DNA of 64,000 nucleotides from Didymella arachidicola (Eukaryota; Ascomycota; Dothideomycetes; Pleosporales; Didymellaceae). Under the pieces are notes generated by a model. That model was not told the origin of the DNA. It did not search any database and saw nothing but the letters and a program-made list of their open reading frames with translations. Position 1 is the first letter of the stretch. Each line of letters begins with the position of its first letter. A program made the position numbers and the translations under genes. The stretch covers positions 620,001 to 684,000 of the forward strand of contig CM049996.1 of the NCBI GenBank assembly GCA_016630955.3. Direction: 5' to 3'. Positions 34,008 through 44,319 of the stretch are shown here, in pieces.

Positions 34008-34500
34008 GTGCTGACCAGAATCTACAGTACACCTCGGGCATTCGCTGAAACGATCAAGGACATGGCTAGACTGCAGGATGAGCGAGACCAGTCCGCGGAG
34101 CTGGTTGCTGTTGGCGAGGTCGCTATGTGCACGGGCGGGGTACATCAGGTGGACAAAGACGCCGAATACCAGCCAAGCGACGAGGATGAAGACGATCAGA
34201 CCACAATGGAGAAGATAAAGACAGGCAAGAAGGAGAAGACGATGAGGAAGGAGATAAAGTGGACGAAGAGAAGGACGAGTACCCCAAACGTCAGACCAGG
34301 CGTGTTTAGCCTTGCCTAACGCGCCCAGGACGACTGACACCATTGAGAGATCCTACAGACTCAATGGTCCTTGCCAAAAACCATGCACCACCGCCGTCTA
34401 CTGGGCGCTCTACCGATGCAACGTTGACCGCGAGGGTATGTCGAGTGGGGTCCCAGTCGTTGTTGGCACGCGATGTGTTGGCGGTGCTATCTATTTAATT
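34008..34500 (+). pseudogene. Fragment of a second gene related to the Cys/His-rich one
   Basis: A frame around 34190-34350 reads an acidic stretch then DEYPKRQTRRV-stop-PCLTRPGRLTP. This corresponds to YEYPRRETRQV and RRALPSLTRPRRSTP in the gene at 31888. The stop (TAG) may again be a former CAG. The Cys/His part is missing. An overlapping 103-codon frame (34008-34319) has no other support. Confidence 0.4.
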
Positions 34501-34559
34501 CACAAAAAGGATGGTAACTCACGCGTATGGGTACCGAAAGGAACGTGGTCTGGCTAATT

Positions 34560-36437
34560 GTATACTGTGGTCGCTAATGACCCATAGCACGTTATATGAT
34601 TATGGCTCCAAGGGCCGAGGCTTAGGTTTCAAGAATCATCAATGTCCTGTTAAACTCCTGGCTCCCCCCTTGATTCAGGATAAGAAGCAATTACCTAATG
34701 GTGTTGGAGCATCGACATGCTGGGAGCGTATTGAAGAAGGGTCTGGCAGACGATTAGCATCTCGGCCAGTCGCATGTAGAGCGGAAGATACGGAAGCTCA
34801 CCTTTAGCAAATGTCGACTAAGCGCTGAGGCGCACGACAAGTGTGCGCTCGCAGAATGGACACGGGAAAGAGAGCGGACGCGCTGTGGCGGAATCACTCA
34901 ACGGTGTGGGTGTGCTGCGACAGGTGCGCGAGCTTTGCAGCAGGAACTCAAGTCGCAGCGAATGTCAACGCGTAAATTAGCGCCGTGCTCAACAGGTATG
35001 TGCCAGTGCGGGGTTGGACCTTGAACATCATCTCCAGCTAAGGTACTGTTAGGTTGCCAAAGAACAGGCTTGGCCATAACAAGCACCGATACAGTCTTAC
35101 AGTCTTGTCGCACGGTAACAAATTGCAAGAACTGCGCCAGATAGCTTAAGTTCGCATGCGTCAGCGGTGTCGTGCCGATGGCACGCTGCAACTTTTGTAG
35201 GACACGAGATATATGTGTCGGAGAACATTGTATGAATCCAGAGAGCCATCACGCTATGTCATCGGAAAAACCACTTGAAATCGTTAAAAATATGTAGGTA
35301 ATGTACACTTCTCGAACATTGAGACTCCAGTGAATTGGCGACTGCGATCTACAAAACCGCGAGGCTGACATTTGCCTTGCCAGTTCCACCGTCACCTTTG
35401 TATAAAAATCCGATCAGGCAGGGTTGAAAGCGTGCAGGAAATCGTGATGGAGCCCGTTCAGATGCTGGGTGGCGGACTCATCGATGTCTCGGTGGCTGCA
35501 TCGTGCAGGCATGTGGTGATATCAACTAATTCAAGCTTTACTTTAGGCCGAACCTCTTGCCTAATTCATGACAGATTTTATTGAGTCTCACCATATACCA
35601 GATGTCCAGGGAAAGTAACCGCTGGTGTTGAATCACTTGTATGTGTACACTGTGACATGGTCGCGGCAAGGGCTGATTGGCGCAGCCGCTGACACGCTCA
35701 CAACCAATCGCTTCCCCTCCAGCAAGGCTGCTAAAACGCCGCCAAGTCAACACCGTACTGATTAGGATCTTTCATTGGTTAGCAACTGGTCTGTCAAATG
35801 CAAGTTAATGGGGAAATTACAGGAAGAGATTCGATTTTGTAAGTTCCGTCCCTGACAACGATGCCTTGTGAGGAGCCCTGAAAGCGCTTGCAAACGTGAT
35901 GACTCGTTGTGATGAAAGTTGACGAGTTTGATGTAGCCCTTGGCTGGTTCGTCTCGGGCCCAGCGGTATCTGATCTTTCGCGTATGGTTCCTCGCGATAC
36001 CACTCTTGAGTTTCAGCTTGCCGCATCTGTATCCCAGCAATAATGCCTTCCGCAGAAGCTGCCAATCATCGCGCGTACCTCGCATATGGGCACGACAGTG
36101 TGAGCCCACCTTGTGTGACAAGGGTCGCGTCGGTGGCTTCGAAGCGGAAGTGACGTAGAGGGTGATCCCCTATACCGAAGCGCTGGTGGATGGGTGACGA
36201 AAATGAGCTCTCCTGCATGTCGTCGGTAGTGTCTGTGACGCGAACGGTTCCTCAAAGGATAAAGCTCTCTCTTTGTCCTCTATCAAGGCCTAAGAGCAAG
36301 GAATAACACCTGCACACAGGCCTCAGCTTCTTCAACTGTCATTGTCCTGGCTGGCTTCTATCTCTTCATAACTTCTGCTGGGCCTTGAATTGCTCGGAAT
36401 ACCAAACGTCATACCAGATCAGTCACACTTGCAGAAA
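34560..36437. other. Gene-poor stretch, nothing firmly supported
   Basis: Between about 35760 and 36250 the minus strand is open in several frames over a few hundred bases, but no frame shows a domain or splice pattern, so I do not call a gene. The last ~150 bp are the presumed promoter of the repeat-peptide gene. Confidence 0.3.
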
Positions 36438-37314
36438 ATGCACGCGCACTTCCTCTTCCTATTTCTGTCGATCGCGCTCTCGGTTCTTGCAACTCCAGTA
36501 CCCACACTTGATGTAAGTTATGCGAGTCTTGTATAAGTCAGCAATAGCTCACAGTGTGTAGGCAGTTGAGATCGCACCGGTGATTGGTTTGAAGGAGGAC
36601 AAACGCAACGTACAAGACACAAGCATCTCAGAAAATGAGACCGACGAAACGAACGGAGCCGAGGCCCTGAGTACACGCAGAGGATATCTTGGAGCCGGAG
36701 AACGAGACGTGGAGCCTATTGTCACGATCGACTTCACCGCGCGTGATGATCATCGTGATTCTCCAAGCGGGGAAAAGCGAGATGCTGAAATTGCGGATAT
36801 AGATGCACGTGGATACCGAGGATCTGACCCTGGTCGTGGCAGAAAACGCGAGGCCGAAGTAGACAACTTGAGCGCTCGCGGTGGCTATCGCGGATCTGGT
36901 CGAGGCGGCAAGCGAGATGCTGAAATTGCGGATATAGATGCACGTGGGTACCGAGGATCTGATCCTGGTCGTGGCAGAAAACGCGAGGCCGAAGTAGACA
37001 ACTTGAGCGCTCGCGGTGGCTATCGCGGATCTGGTCGAGGCGGCAAGCGAGATGCTGAAATTGTGGATATAGATGCACGTGGATACCGAGGATCTGATCC
37101 TGGTCGTGGCAGAAAACGCGAGGCCGAAGTAGACAACTTGAGCGCTCGCGGTGGCTATCGCGGATCTGGTCGAGGCGGCAAGCGAGATGCTGAAATTGCG
37201 GATATAGATGCACGTGGATACCGAGGATCTGATCTTGGTCGTGGCAGAAAACGCGAGGCCGAAGTAGACAACTTGAGCGCTCGCGGTGGCTATCGCGGAT
37301 CTGGTAGACAGTGA
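36438..37314 (+). CDS. Secreted repeat precursor with Lys-Arg sites (candidate Kex2-processed peptides)
   Basis: Exons are 36438-36512 and 36562-37314 (49-bp intron, phase 0), 275 residues. Residues 1-18 (MHAHFLFLFLSIALSVLA) form a clear signal peptide. After a spacer with EDKR and STRR sites, and from a GEKR onward, the protein is four 45-residue units, each holding two peptides that end in basic pairs: one starts DAEI and contains ARGYRGS, the other starts EAEV and contains ARGGYRGSGRGG. Kex2 cuts after KR, and the acidic-Ala start recalls the Ste13-trimmed EA/DA spacers of alpha-factor precursors. Each peptide has one Tyr and no Cys or Trp. The layout fits fungal KEP-type precursors, including those of cyclic RiPPs, but no tailoring enzyme (DUF3328/UstY, tyrosinase) is in the window. 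It is convergent with DUF3176 copy G, 214 bp away. Confidence 0.85.
36781..37311 (+). repeat. Four direct tandem repeats of 135 bp
   Basis: Units start at 36781, 36916, 37051 and 37186; the fourth is cut short by the stop codon. They differ by only a few bases (for example Ala to Val in unit 3 and Pro to Leu in unit 4), pointing to recent expansion or continuing homogenisation. Confidence 0.95.
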
Positions 37315-37528
37315 GGATGTGGTTACGCTATGGATGGAGCAGAAGCATTTGATTTGGCTGATATATCCGATGGAGCAGATCTCCCACTTTTCGACTTCGT
37401 ACGGTTTCCGGTGTTGATGGAGAATCTCAATATATCTCGTTCTGCCAGGAGCAGCAAGGTCTTCTAGAGTTTCTTGATGCGATAGATATCCTTATAATTT
37501 TAGTCCGTTTCGATGAGCACTTTGATCA

Positions 37529-40027
37529 CTAGATCCAGCCTGGCGGAGGTTGACTGCGCGGAAGTCGGGATGTAAGAGGTGAAAACATATTCCCAGATAC
37601 ACGCCAACCCTGGTTTGGATGCAACCGGACCTTCAACTCTTTCGCTCTTGCCCTCGGGGTACCAGTACTCGCGGATCTCGTCAACTTTCCACGCATGTCG
37701 TCAGGAACACCATGAAGCAGCGTTAGAATGGCAGAATTCTTGAGCACATCAACTTGCTCCCTCTCCTGCGCTGATTTGAATACGGTCGCCGCAAGAAAGA
37801 CGAGACTCATGAAGAGAAGCCCAATCGGCAGCGTCAACCACTCCCATCGAACAGACACATAATTTTCCATGTTGAAGGCTTGACCATCGAGCATCTCTTT
37901 ACTCACAGTCGACCTAATGACGTTCGTCATTGCTTTAGCCATCCTTTCCATGTGCATGGTGACGTTCTTGCTTGGAGCCAACCATGGGTTAAAGTCGAGG
38001 ATGCGCGTGTATGCGGGACCGGTGAGCCAGGTCTTGTACCTCAGTACAGGATCGCTTGTGTTATCCGGTACAGTATAGAAGGACGGGAAAGCGTTGTCGA
38101 AGAGGACCATGACATTGGAGGCGGTACCGTTCGAAGTGCCGAATTTTCTAGTCTCTTGACTAGTTTCCTTGACGTGGATTTCGATGTCCTCATTGTAGAT
38201 CATGTAAGTCCCATTCTGAAAATCGGTTGTTACCTCGAATGTCTCCCAGGGAAGACGACCGGGGGTGTTATTGTAATGTGTCTGAATGACTTCTTCTTTG
38301 TATGTGCCCCATTCGTAAGAGGATCTGATAGTCTTAACACAGTATGAAAGAACACACTCCTGTGCAATAGGGTATTCATGCCGATACACGGACGAGACAG
38401 TTCCATCTGCCGCAGAAACGATGATGGAATCCATTATCGGGTTTCTAATGTGCGAAAAATTGATTGACCCGTTCCCGTAAACGGGTATCTTGTCTTGCAC
38501 CGAGAGCAGGGGCAGCGTTCGTACGAGCAGTGTCTCCCCAGGAGCCGAGGTCTCTGGGTCAACAATATATCCAGACATCATTGTGGTCAGGCCGCTTGTG
38601 AAGTTGAGGAAGTATCCGCACATGGTCGCGTTGGGGTAGCCACCCTCGACACCGTAGCCACCCGTAAGGTTGGAGATCCAGTCGACTCTGCCATCAATGC
38701 AAGCATAGGTCAGGTATTCTGACACGTCTGCACATTGGCTGCACACACCCAAGGTGTCGTAGACTGGCCAGGTGCAATTGCTTGTGGGGCAAGACTGCGA
38801 TCAATGTTAGCTTTATACTGCAATTCGAACTCGGCAATTTACCAGCGGGATGTCAGGCCGAGTTCCGTTACCAAATGGCACAGGCTGGGTACCATTACCA
38901 TAGAAGAACTTTTCCAGTACTAGCTTGTTGTCGAGGTCATCCAGTTGCTGCTCCATGCCTTCCGAAAACTCTTGAATAAATCCGGGCTCATATCGATATG
39001 CCATCGGTATCCTGCTGACCGTGTCCTGCAGAGCCCACCGATCAGGAAAGTCCACAACCTGCTGGAAAAATGGATCCAAGATCAACAAGCCCAAGGTAAT
39101 CATGGCTCCTAGTGCTGCTAGTGCTCTGCCCTTGGTGCGAATTAGCAAGAGGAACGCGCCCCAAGGTCCTCGAGATGCATTGTCGAAAATCTCGAAATCC
39201 CACATTTGCTTCGAGTGCTGGAGAAACCAACTCCACTTGAGCTGACCAAGTGCTTCAGAAACGGGCAGGATCAATGAGGCACCAGCCATCTTCGATAGCA
39301 CCGATACATAAGCATTCAGAGTTAAACCGGTCTTCTTGTCGAGCGTCCAATTCGACAGCTTGTCATCTTGAAGATAGATAAGGACTCCGACGATAGCAGC
39401 CATGCAAAGTGCGCTGAAAATCCAGCTGATGAGCTCTAGCAGCCAACGCTTGACGATGTTACCAGAGATACTGTACTGAAAGAGACGCTGTTCGATGCGT
39501 TCTGCAAGGCCAGGTCTATCTTCCTCAGCCCTGTCTTCCTCGGGAGGCGTAATCTCGACAGATGGTGGTTTCGCATCACCATTCGCAATACCAAGGCCAG
39601 GATGGTAGACGTGAATTGAGGTCTTCTCGTTGACTTGTGGTATATGGGGCGTTTGCGGAATCTGCAGGGTGAGCACGTTACCCAACCGGATCCTAGGTTT
39701 TTGTTTGGGAAAGAACCGAAGTGCAGGTCGAGATGACTTTTGATGATGTTGTACCTCTGGTGCGAGCTCTGGAATAGGCCAAGCTGACGAGCGGGTACTA
39801 GAGGTCTGCATAGTGGTGGCTGGGCTCTGTTGTATAGAACTTTCATCCACTGCGCCCAGGCTGAGATGACCTGAGGAAGGTATCTGACTGTGGACGAGAA
39901 TATCTGGGGTAGTGGGTGTTGTGGGAGTGGTGCCGTATGACTTCAGCGCTACCCTTTCGTCGTGAGTTTCGAGGAAGATTGGAATGCCCGAGAAAGCCTG
40001 TCTGGGCATCGACACCGGGTGAGGCAT
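37529..40027 (-). CDS. DUF3176 membrane protein, copy G, intact and longest
   Basis: Exons are 40027-38843 and 38794-37529 (48-bp intron after DIPL, with GCTAAC branch), 816 residues. It has the family layout: membrane segments at about 196-219, 243-262 and 305-325; the SCPTSNCTWPVYDTLGVCSQC block at the exon junction; a glycosylation-rich loop with at least ten NxS/T sequons; a fourth membrane segment near 705-730; and the PPPGWI end. It differs by a ~165-residue Ser/Thr/Pro-rich N-terminal extension and by sequence divergence (AERIEQRLFQYSISGN where others have RLERKLAEYN). It is separated from the rest of the array by about 8 kb, so it may be an older paralogue. All conserved residues seem present. 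Function unknown. Confidence 0.88.
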
Positions 40028-41340
40028 GTTAGTGAGTGTGAGTGCTGGTGGGAACAGCTGCGGGAAGAGACACCAAAGAGTAATTGTCCCACGGAAAAAA
40101 GAGATTAGAATAGTAGCTGGGCTGAAGATATGCGGTCTGATTCTGCCTGTTTACTACTGCGAGGTATTATCAAGTAGGCGTTGGCTTGAGCCGTTTTAGC
40201 CAGATAGATGCATTGCAGCTGCTTGAAACTCAAAGATCGACTCTGACTGGCAGTATCTACACCAACTGTGCCATCTTCCTGAAAAGTGCATCTTCGACCA
40301 CTCACCTTTCGGCTTAAGCGCAAAACCTGGTCCCAGCCACCAGCAAAGCATCATGAACGGTGCCAAGAAAGGCGGCTGAGTGTTGGTTCTGCAAGCTTGC
40401 GTGCGGCGTGGGCGTCGGCTGCTGTTGGCCTTGGTTACCGGTGAGGGTCAAGCCGTACAGAGATGGGGTATAGCCGCTGCCTGACCAGCTGGCCAGCCTA
40501 TTGTGTAATATAGCCGCCGGAGGAAAGACATTGTATGCAGCCGTTCGTATTATTAGCTTTTCGCCCCCTCATGAGGCAAAGTGCGGAGGATGACGCTGCG
40601 CATGATTGCGGCACAGTATATAAGCGGTTCCAGCCTCATGCTTTCGAGCCTCAAGAGGCTGGACACTTTCAACCGTGTCGGAGCTTGTCAGAGTTTGGCA
40701 TAGTTACCGAGCTACCTATGCTCTGTTGGTCACTTCGAACCGGGGATCCGGTAGTGCGCGTTGCTATGGCGTGCGAGGCAGCAGAATCCTGTTTAGGCCT
40801 GTGCGTGCGTCTACGCGCTTAGGCGCAAGTTGCTGATCCTCGGCTGTATGTTTAGGCTCCAATCGCAGCAAGCGCAATCGATAAGGTGACGACTATCACT
40901 TGTACTTGCCCTGCAGCACTGGTCGCCTGAGTCAACGGCTGTACATTGCAACCGTCATATACACCTTCACAACTCGAGAAGTTGAACATGTTTTCTTTTT
41001 CGCATGACGTGCAATTTGATGAAACAAAGATGACGGCGGCGCGCACCGTCACCATACAAGCCTACGATCCTGCTTCACCGCCACCCGGTCCGACCCTCGA
41101 TCCGTCGCGTTCGAAGCGCTATGGCTTCCTGCAGACCCTCTCATTCGCCACTACAACCTGACTGCCACGTGTAGACGTGTTCGCGTCAATTCCAACACTT
41201 GAGGCTGCCATAGCGCGGCTACACCAGGCTTCCTGTGACTGTTCAGCAGTCCTCATTGGCGTTGTCACGAAAATCATGGTTCTTGGATAGACGCCTCCTG
41301 CACATCATTCGTTCGCAGAGAAGTTGTGTCCGCCTTGCCG
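40028..41340. other. Spacer upstream of copy G, with one weak small open frame
   Basis: This is the presumed promoter of copy G and non-coding DNA. A 67-codon minus-strand frame (41055-40852) has five Cys in its first half and ends in a hydrophobic run (VQVIVVTLSIALAAIGA) like a GPI-anchor signal. An in-frame stop lies just upstream of its ATG and there is no signal peptide, so it could only be the last exon or a relic of a secreted protein gene. Confidence 0.3.
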
Positions 41341-41786
41341 TTAGCAAGATTGTTTCCCTCTGTTGTGCCCCACTGTTAGTGTTGTCATCAACATGCCGAT
41401 CATACGGTGTTCTGGTAACGCCTGCTGCAGTGTCTGCTCAAGCATTTTGAGGCCACGTTCCAGGAGCTTCGCCCTCACGTCAGTATTTGTAGTGTTCTCG
41501 ATCTCTTCGACAGCCTTGCAAAGCGCGTGTCTTCTCTTCGTAGCTCCCGGTGAGTCGGCCGGCCTGCGAGGGCATACATTTTCAAAGTCATGTATTTTGT
41601 TACCAAAGACGGTCTCGCACTTGTCGAGCAGATTGTCCTCTACTCCTTGTAGATGTGTGTCGACCGAGCTCTCGAAACACTTCTTCAGCTCCATGTATGA
41701 GCCAATCTTTGATGCCGGAGGCGCAGACTTGAAGAGCCTCGTACGCGCTGAATGCTTAGTACAGTTGTGTGATAGGCGAAATCATA
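41341..41786 (-). pseudogene. Open frame cut off at the edge of a transposon, unrecognised
   Basis: The frame is open from the insertion edge (about 41786) to 41341. It contains a charged helical protein (MELKKCFESSVDTHLQGVED from 41694; later AVEEIENTTNTDVRAKLLER). The pogo-like element starts at 41791, so the 5' part of any gene here was separated by the insertions. I found no matching part beyond 54665. Whether it was ever a gene is unproven. Confidence 0.3.
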
Positions 41787-41790
41787 GATA

Positions 41791-43078
41791 ACGTACCCCA
41801 CGGGCGAGCCGGTCAACGGGCGAGTCGGTCACTTTTGCCAAGCCCCCACCAAAGTACCCTTCTTACACCAATGCCTCAACAATAACCTATTATTAACGCG
41901 TCTCAAGAAGCTCAGATACAGCTTGCGCTTCAAGCTCTTCAACAAGACGCGAATCTCTCCTAGCGACGCGCTGCAGCTATCTACAGGGTGCCTCAAAGCA
42001 CACTGAGTGATCGACGCGCAGGACGACCTTCACGAGGCGATACTATGCCCAACTCACGAGGGCTGGACAATCTGGAGGAGCAGGTGATTGTTGATCACAT
42101 ACTTGAGCTAGACGAGCGAGGATTTGGCCCTCGGCTGGCAGATGTGGCTGCTATGGCCAATTCTCTGCGCGCTGAGCGCAATCTGGGCCCTATTGGCAGA
42201 AACTGGCCCAGCACGTTTGTTAAGCGTCAACCAGAGCTCAAAGTGAAGTTCAATCGCAAGTACGACTATAAGAGAGCCCTCTGCGAGGATTCTGGGGTTA
42301 TCCAGGGCTGGTTTAGCCTAGTAGCTAATATCAAAGCTAAGTATGGCATCTAGAATGACGATACGTACAATTTCGACGAGACAGGCTTTATGATGGGCCA
42401 GATATCCACTCGAGCAGTTGTTACAGCTTTAGAGAGACGAGGAAGGCCAAAGACAGTCTAGCTAGGCAACCGGGAGTGGACAACAGTCATACAGGGCGTT
42501 AATGCTAAAGGATGGGCCATTCCGCCCTTTGTTATCTTTAAGGCGCGCCATCACCTCTCTGGCTGGTACAAGGAGGAAGACGTGCCCCAGGATTAGGTTA
42601 TTGGAGTCTCTAGTAACGGCTGGACTACTAATAAGCTTGGTTTTAAGTGGTTGAAGCACTTTGACGCTCATACAAAGGAGCGTACTGTTGGTACCCACCG
42701 ACTGTTGATTATCGACGGCCACGAGAGCCACGAATCGCTCCAATTCCAGCAATACTGCAAGGATAACAAGATTGTTACCCTATGTATGCCTCCACACTCA
42801 TCCCACCTCCTACAGCCACTTGATGTGGGTTGTTTTGCCCCTCTGAAGACAGCGTACGGGCGCCAAGCTGAAAAGCTCATGCGCAACTGGATCAGCCACA
42901 TTACAAAGACTGAGTTCCTGCCATGCTTTAAAGCAGCATACAATGCAGTATTTACTCCTAGCAATATCCAAGGAGGGTTCCGAGGCGCTGGATTAGTCCC
43001 CTTAGGCCCAGAACGGGTCATATCAGCCCTTGATGTGAAGCTTCGGACTCCATCACCACCACTCCCCACCAACAACTC
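41791..43078 (+). mobile_element. Truncated, stop-riddled Fot1/pogo-like element
   Basis: The left end has TA (41789-41790) followed by ACGTACCCCACGGGCGAGCC, a diverged form of the TIR at 25421. The transposase (41871-43078) aligns along its length with the intact one at 25502 but has TAA after four codons and TAGs at several sites, including a former Gln (KTV-stop-LGNREW) and a former Trp (QD-stop-VIGV). These are CAA/CAG to TAA/TAG and TGG to TAG changes. The element lacks its 3' end and abuts an oppositely oriented relative at about 43078. Confidence 0.85.
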
Positions 43079-44319
43079 AAGCTTTGGTAGAACAACATCT
43101 GGATTGAGAGGGACAAGCCCTGCGCCAGAGAAGGCAGAGCAGATATTGGTAGACGTGAATGATCGATCGTACGCTGCCTTAAGAGCTGGCAGAAACTCAA
43201 GATTAGTAATGTGGTTGATATGGTCGCGGATCAGGCTCTCAATCTCACGGCTGTACGCGCGCTTCAATGGCGAGAAGCAGCCAACGTCAAGAGGCTGGAG
43301 AAGGTGAGATGAGTGAGGCGGCATACAGAGCGTGTAGATATTGTTCTCCTTGCAGATCTCCTGGAACTTAAGAGAGTGGTGGCTCTCATGGCCATCAAGG
43401 ATGAGCAGCCGACGTGCTCCTACCGTACGAGCCTTTGTATAAGCGTTGAAGTGCTCTAGCCACTCTACTCCTAGCTCGTTGGTAGTCCAGCCGTTGTCGC
43501 TGACTGCGATCGCCCAGTCACGTGGGATTGCTGCGTCCTTATACCAGGCAGAGAGGTGGTACTGGCCAGTCAAGATGATGAACGGTGGGATAGACCACCC
43601 AGCAGCGTTGATCCCAGCAATCAACGTTGCCCACTCACGATTGCCAGGCTGAAGAGCCTTTGACCGGCCTCTCCGCTCTGACCCTGTCACGACAAGCTGC
43701 GTCGTGATCTTGCCCATCATGAAGCCAGCCTCGTCAAAGTTCCAGACGTCATCATCACAGATGCCGTACTTGATCTTTGTCTGCTCTACCAGCTCGAACC
43801 ACTTCTTGGTTAAGACTGGATCTTCACACAGAGCTCTCTGCCTATCGTACGCGCGATTAAAACGCGTCGTAAGAGCGTCTGTACGTTTGACAAAGTTGCG
43901 CGCCCAATGGACGCCGACCTGACCAGCGCTGCGCGCAGCTGCAGTCTATCAGCCATATCGCGTACAGCAGCGTACGTAGGCGCAAATCCACGCGCGTCAA
44001 GGTCAAGTATATAGCTGACTATCACCTCCTCTTCTCGCTCAGTCAGCTTCTTTGAGTTGGGCTGGCAATCGCGTCGGGCAGGCTTGCCACTACGCCGGTC
44101 ACGTAGCGTAGATTCAGGGACGTTGTAGACAGTAGCAGCGCGTCGATTGGCTGTAAATTGATAATTATCGATAGATGAGATAGCAAGCTGAATATCTGCT
44201 TTATTTGAACGTAATTGCTTTTCGCTACGTGGCGCCATTGTACGTTGAGATCAAAGAGGTAGACAAGTTTGGTGGGGTGTGCGACTCGCTTGTACGCGCG
44301 ACTCGCTTGTAAACTACGT
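43079..44319 (-). mobile_element. Truncated pogo-like element, opposite orientation
   Basis: Its outer end is at 44319 (ACGTAGTTTACAAGCGAGTC read inward on the minus strand) with TA at 44320-44321. The transposase starts MAPRSEKQLRSNKADIQ at 44238, has a one-base shift near 43925, then reads on with NFDEAGF, LLILDGHESH and LQPLDVGCF catalytic blocks. It stops being homologous after NPDVVLPKLE (about 43080), where the plus-strand element begins. Its 3' part and second TIR are missing. Confidence 0.8.

Noticed and set aside
36734..37213. 159-codon minus-strand open frame with repeated HLYPQFQHLA segments
   Set aside because: It is the antisense shadow of the 135-bp repeats of the secreted precursor. 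A repeat without stops in one unit stays open over all units. The plus strand has the signal peptide, intron and processing sites.
36438..37314. Alpha-pheromone precursor
   Set aside because: KR-EAEA-like spacers fit, but the repeated peptides lack the Trp/Cys pattern and the GQP-type core of fungal alpha-pheromones.
42668..43720. 350-codon minus-strand frame that looks like one long transposase
   Set aside because: Its first part is a real pogo transposase, but from about 43080 it reads the antisense of the plus-strand element. It is a chance fusion at the tail-to-tail junction.
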